A stretch of DNA of 64,000 bases from Anaerolineae bacterium (GTDB lineage Bacteria > Chloroflexota > Anaerolineae > 4572-78 > J111). Below, in pieces: positions 60,775-64,000 of this stretch (positions are counted from its first letter, which is position 1; every line of letters begins with the position of its first letter). The stretch lies in NCBI GenBank assembly GCA_022071955.1, contig JAJVIM010000037.1:15881-79880 (forward strand), given 5' to 3'. Below the pieces are notes generated by a model. That model made no database searches. It worked only from the letters and a program-made list of their open reading frames with translations, and was not told the DNA's origin. A program made the translations under genes and the position numbers.

Positions 60775-61139
60775 GATTCCTCAACCCAATGCATTGCCGA
60801 TTCTAGATTCCTAAACGCGGAGAGTGTAATGTGAAACCTGCCTTCAGCCAGCATTGCCAGCATGCGCATCATTCCAAAATGGAAATCGTTCTTGGCAACA
60901 ATAGCTGTTTTTTGCCCCATCCTGATTTCCGAAATCTTTTCCCCACAGTCAATAAACCATTTGATATCCTGACTCGTTGTATCAGCCAGATTTATAGCAT
61001 CAACATTCCAGATCACATTTTTCCCTACCCAATCAGCAATATTCACTTTAATATACTCAAGAATATCTGGGAGGATTGATCCGGCCAAGGCAGTATTATG
61101 TACTATCCCGTTTATAATCTCACTTTTCGCTGGTTCCAT
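60765..61139 (-). CDS. STAS/SpoIIAA-like small protein in a gene cassette
   Basis: About 124 aa. The pattern is that of the STAS/SpoIIAA-like group: NVIWNVDAINLADTT, then MGQKTAIVAKNDFHFGMMRM, then ITLSAFRNLESAMHWVEE. These proteins bind lipid or small ligands or act as signalling modules. The start at 61139 follows GGAGAGTTT. The frame is open to 61157 with GGAAAG upstream, so that ATG is an alternative. The stop codon is inside the attC-like site, typical of cassettes. AT-rich. It sits upstream of the IS630 remnant and may have lost its promoter. Confidence 0.65.
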   Translation of the reverse strand: MEPAKSEIINGIVHNTALAGSILPDILEYIKVNIADWVGKNVIWNVDAINLADTTSQDIKWFIDCGEKISEIRMGQKTAIVAKNDFHFGMMRMLAMLAEGRFHITLSAFRNLESAMHWVEESPN

Positions 61140-61190
61140 AAACTCTCCAGTAACCATGGCTTTCCAAGTTAGTCGCCTCCTAATACATTT

Positions 61191-62159
61191 TTAACAATCT
61201 GATTGTGCAATGGGTTCAGTGAGTTCACAATGATAGTAGGCACAGACACGGTGCATCACTTCGGACATTGACAGCAACCGGGTTGGTTCAGCCACAGCCC
61301 GTTTGCCGTGGACCCACTTGGGTTCAATCGGATTGAGCCAGGGGCTCTTGCTGGGCAACCGACAAACAATCAAACGACAACCGCCCTCCTGTTTGGTCCG
61401 GCGGTTATGGGTTTTAATCCAAGTCCGAACTTCGTGGCTGATGTGCTAGGAAGCGTTGTCCCAAATGAGAAACAGGGCCCGCTTACCTTGTCCGGCGAAA
61501 TAAGCCAACAGCCAAGCCAGAAAGGCGGTAGTGACAGCACTGACCGGACGCCCAGTCACAAAACGTAATAACATTTGGTTCAGGCCAGGCAGATACAGAC
61601 TATAACAGGCGATGGCTTTGCCCTCCGGGTCCTTGCGAGTTACCTGTTGTTGAACCAAGCGCAGCGGCTCTTGCTCAGACCAGCTATGCAAGTCCGGTTG
61701 CCGTTCCCGGCTCCACCACACTTCATCTTCAAAGCCCAGAGCAATATCCGGGTTGTGGTCTGCCAGCCGAATTAGCCGGTCACGTTGCTTTTTTTTAATG
61801 CATAAACCGGATAGGATCCATAGACTACTTGGCTTACCAAAATTGCGCGGACTTTGATGGAGCATGGCCCGTATCTGTTCCCGCTTTTCGGCCGTTAGCA
61901 CCGGCTCGACACTGAGGGGTGCATTCGAGCCAGGTTCCAGGCAGGCCAGACCCCGCTGTTCAAAATCGTGAATAACATTGCGGACAGTTTGGCTGGCGCA
62001 TCTTAAATTTTTGGCAATAACCGAGGGCTTTTGGCCTTCATTGCTGGCTAACAATATCTGACAACGGCGCAGGATGAAAGCTTCTTGACGACGCAGACCC
62101 GCTTCAAGCGCTTCACGCTCGTCCGGCCTTAACTTGTCAACTTATAAAGGTGTTTTCAT
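61191..62159 (-). pseudogene. IS630-family transposase, inactivated by stop codons
   Basis: The reading frame spans an N-terminal helix-turn-helix with ASQTVRNVIHDFEQRG, then the DDE catalytic parts DEVWW, WDNAS and LNPIEPKW, in that order, as in IS630/Tc1-type enzymes. A TAG at 61446-61448 cuts the frame directly after WDNAS, where the family has a Trp before His-Ile-Ser. A second in-frame TAA at 62142-62144 follows the first five codons. Both halves are otherwise intact and in the same frame, so decay is recent. The terminal inverted repeats and TA duplication were not identified with certainty. Confidence 0.9.
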
Positions 62160-62187
62160 AACTCATGAGTATACCACCCTCATGTAG

Positions 62188-62453
62188 CTTCACAAATACT
62201 TTGTTGATAATGCATTAGACGAGATATTAGATGTAGTGAAAGAAACATTAATGAGATTGCGCATTTAATAAACATAGCATTTCCCGAAGCGAAGTTAAAG
62301 GTAAAGAATGGCAGAATTGAAACAAATATCTGGGATATGGATTTGATGGATTTTCTTGGGAGTCAAGTTTGGGAATGTTGGGAATTGGTCGTTGGGTATG
62401 ACCCAACATCACCAGGTAGTGATACCAAGTTGTTATGGAAACGACCGCTCTAA
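62188..62453 (+). pseudogene. Interrupted cassette reading frame, plus strand
   Basis: The right flank of the IS630 remnant carries two overlapping frames of one apparent gene: FVDNALDEILDVVKETL (62200-62250), then after a frame change NEIAHLINIAFPEAKL and WECWELVVGYDPTSPGSD, ending at 62451-62453. I do not recognise the family. Its end lies 22 bp before the best attC-like site, so it would be a plus-strand cassette whose 5' part is lost and whose frame is broken. A frameshift near 62250 is inferred from the joined sense of the two frames. Confidence 0.5.
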
Positions 62454-62474
62454 ATCTTTTGATGGTGAAAAACC

Positions 62475-62576
62475 ACCTAACAATGCTGTTTGTGCCGACC
62501 CATTAAGCTGGGTTTTTATCGCAAGACTTGGTTTTTATTGGGGTTGCCTTTGGGCGGCACAACAGCGGCGTTGGGC
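62475..62576. repeat. attC recombination site (best in window)
   Basis: R'' ACCTAAC (62475-62481) and R' GTTGGGC (62570-62576) both fit the consensus. Three-base spacers separate them from the L arms: GCTGTTTGTGCCG (62485-62497) pairs with CGGCACAACAGC (62555-62566), with one unpaired base in the left arm, which is the extrahelical-base asymmetry known from attC. The total length is 102 bp. The orientation assigns the site to the plus-strand frame ending at 62453. Confidence 0.75.
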
Positions 62577-62629
62577 GGTTTCCCATAAATCTTTTAGCTT
62601 CAAGCTCCTCCTAAAAAATGGAAGCGTTA

Positions 62630-63391
62630 CTACGATTTTTTAGCGGACTTGTAACGTAACCCACGATCGCGGTGGAAACCCGCAGATGGCGTCGGAGCCT
62701 CCGAATCCTGCACCCGCCAGGCGATGACGACCAGCCAAATCATCCACGCCGCGCTGAGGGCCTCGGCTAGCACAATCGCGATCGACATTGTTTGCGAGAA
62801 TCCCTCGGAGCCGACCACCCAGCCCTGCATCAAGTAGGTGAGTCCGGTAAGCCCCATAAGATAGGCTATCGGTCGCGGGAGCCAAGCCGTCCGCAGGACC
62901 GCGACTGCGAACAGGAACACGGTGAGTCCCATTGTGAAGGCTTGGTAACTTCTCATCCCCCACTCAATCCAGCGGACCGCCTCGGCGCTTGCGAAGCGCG
63001 CTGCCTTCTCGGCGTCCGGGGCACTCATCCACGCGACATCGGCCAACTTGTTGGCGACCCCATCCACCGCCTGGAGGGCGCCGTATAGCGCCAGCGCGGC
63101 CACCGCCGCAGCGGCACCAAATCGACCCGCCCATTTCGCTGCCCCATCGTGAGCGTCCAGGGCGAAGAATAGGGCGAGCAGCCCCGCGAGCAAGATCACT
63201 ATGCTCGCGAACTGGCCAAGATGCACAGCCGTCCAGGTCTCACTGCCGGCGTATGCGGCGAAAATGGCTGGGTGATTATTCGCCTCCCCGCCGGTGTGGA
63301 TCAGAGTGACCACAACGTACAGGAGTTGTCCTGCGAGCAGCAACGTGGCGGACAGACGCAGCGACGTGCGATCGAATGTTTTGTTGTTCAT
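62630..63391 (-). CDS. DUF4386-like multi-pass membrane protein
   Basis: 253 aa with about six membrane segments: RLSATLLLAGQLLYVVVTLI near the start, then LGQFASIVILLAGLLALFFA, and four more up to about residue 220. A polar tail of about 25 residues follows. The helix-rich pattern with FASAEAVRWIEWGMRSYQAF recalls DUF4386-type proteins, of unknown function. The ATG at 63391 is preferred; AGAGGTG lies 7 bases before it, while the TTG two codons earlier is not needed. Its GC content is high compared with the flanks, so it may have come from another source. A cassette or insert position next to an attC-like site is likely. Confidence 0.68.
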   Translation of the reverse strand: MNNKTFDRTSLRLSATLLLAGQLLYVVVTLIHTGGEANNHPAIFAAYAGSETWTAVHLGQFASIVILLAGLLALFFALDAHDGAAKWAGRFGAAAAVAALALYGALQAVDGVANKLADVAWMSAPDAEKAARFASAEAVRWIEWGMRSYQAFTMGLTVFLFAVAVLRTAWLPRPIAYLMGLTGLTYLMQGWVVGSEGFSQTMSIAIVLAEALSAAWMIWLVVIAWRVQDSEAPTPSAGFHRDRGLRYKSAKKS

Positions 63392-63911
63392 TATCAATCA
63401 CCTCTAATAGTAGCTAACTTACTCCAACGTATTAAATTTGTGATGTTGACATTTGAAATTTTCTTTTCGAATTTTTATTCAATGTTTTCGATTGGCTTTT
63501 TTTATTGATTGGCTAGCATCTGGATGAGTTGTGCGAATTCACGACAGGGCGGGGATATCTGGGGAATTCCTCGAAACACTTATGTTCCAGTCAGAATAAA
63601 TGGTTGTGGCAACTTGGGGGGTGATAACAACCATAGTCTTGGCCCGTGTACGAGGCGCTCAAAGTTGTTATTACGATTTTTATACGTGGCTTTGTCGAGG
63701 GAAGGAAGTATCTCGACAAAACATGCGCTTTATTATACAACATCGATGTATAAAAAGCCAAATAAATATGCTATGAAATCTGGTCTAAAACAGGTCTGAT
63801 TTGTGCAAATTTTGCAATAGCCTGCCTCACTTACAACCTTACTCTACGAAATCGAGCCGGGCAACTATCCAGCAGCAAACAAACTTCGCCATCAATCGGG
63901 TGTTGTGATAG
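63392..63911. other. AT-rich gene-free stretch
   Basis: About 520 bp with only a weak open frame (63509-63799) that lacks a ribosome-binding site and family resemblance. I see no attC core pair that fits both ends. It may be old cassette or insertion-sequence debris. Confidence 0.5.
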
Positions 63912-64000
63912 TGTCATATACTTACCCCCAAAAACTAGACCACGAGCTAAGATGGAAAATGTTAAAATCATCGCAGCTTGTGGAGGCAACAATTGGCGAA
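63912..64000 (+). mobile_element. Possible IS3-family left end
   Basis: The sequence TGTCATATAC then ACCCCCAAAAACTAGACC resembles the terminal inverted repeat of IS3-type elements, in which CCCCCAAAAA plus AGAC is recurrent. A ribosome-binding site and the first codons of a transposase-like frame follow. The element runs off the right edge, so this rests on the end motif only. Confidence 0.35.
63993..64000 (+). CDS. Start of a possible IS3 OrfA transposase (partial)
   Basis: A TTG codon at 63993 follows GGAGG (63982-63986) with 6-base spacing and is followed by GCG and AA, which would read Met-Ala-Lys or Met-Ala-Asn. IS3 OrfA proteins often start Met-Ala-Lys. Only two full codons are in the window, so this is a weak call. 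Confidence 0.25.

Noticed and set aside
62356-62643. 95-residue frame across the attC-like site
   Set aside because: It runs through the attC and an out-of-frame portion of the broken cassette gene, so it is a chance opening.
63624-63675. Fourth attC site around the ATAACAAC...GTTGTTAT pair
   Set aside because: The 8-bp arms match, but the right core does not fit GTTRRRY and there are no second inner arms.
63509-63799. 96-residue frame in the right-hand gap
   Set aside because: It has no ribosome-binding site, no family resemblance and a composition like the surrounding non-coding DNA.

Overview
The window looks like a chromosomal segment of a GC-rich bacterium, probably a filamentous Chloroflexota (Anaerolineae/Caldilineae/Ardenticatenia type). 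That placement is inference. It rests on a lipoprotein with a long Ala-Glu-Gln-Pro linker, two MalT-type LuxR regulators, a very large secreted Reg_prop protein, a LysM-carrying ABC binding protein, and many dispersed palindromic and heptad repeats between genes. No rRNA or tRNA gene was seen.

Layout. 1-9.4 kb: the end of a gene built from 309-bp tandem repeats, an FAD monooxygenase, a PNPOx-like protein with a dihaem cytochrome c, a MalT-like regulator, a DUF4432 protein and a Cys/Met-metabolism PLP enzyme. 9.4-30.8 kb: about twenty minus-strand genes. In transcription order these are an E1-alpha/E1-beta/M24 peptidase/E2/hydroxyisobutyrate-dehydrogenase-like set, a Liv-type ABC importer, an EamA transporter, an amidohydrolase, a zinc alcohol dehydrogenase, a three-subunit molybdenum hydroxylase, two cupins, an alpha/beta (C-C hydrolase-like) enzyme, a Gfo/Idh/MocA oxidoreductase and a CoxG-like protein. 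An XRE-cupin regulator is divergent from the E1 end. 32-36.7 kb: an SRPBCC protein and a 1350-residue propeller protein. 36.8-50.7 kb: a plus-strand unit with a GntR/FCD regulator and its 41-bp palindromic operator, a second molybdenum hydroxylase, two paralogous amidohydrolases, a BMP/purine-nucleoside-type ABC importer and a UbiD-type decarboxylase. 50.7-58.2 kb: SRPBCC, hydrolase and monooxygenase-like genes, a second giant LuxR regulator, a ParB/sulfiredoxin-like plus UspA fusion, and a sucrose-phosphatase-like HAD protein.

From about 58.2 kb the character changes. There are two decayed gene fragments, then AT-richer DNA with short single genes, at least two good integron attC-like sites, an inactivated IS630-family transposase that interrupts a cassette-like reading frame, a DUF4386-like membrane protein, and an IS3-like end at the right edge. 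This looks like a small cassette array or mobile-DNA landing zone.

Working together, the two operons look like complementary uptake-and-oxidation modules. Each pairs an ABC importer with a molybdenum hydroxylase, amidohydrolases and carbon-bond-cleaving or decarboxylating enzymes, which suggests catabolism of N-heterocyclic or aromatic compounds such as purines or pyridines. The substrate cannot be told from sequence alone.
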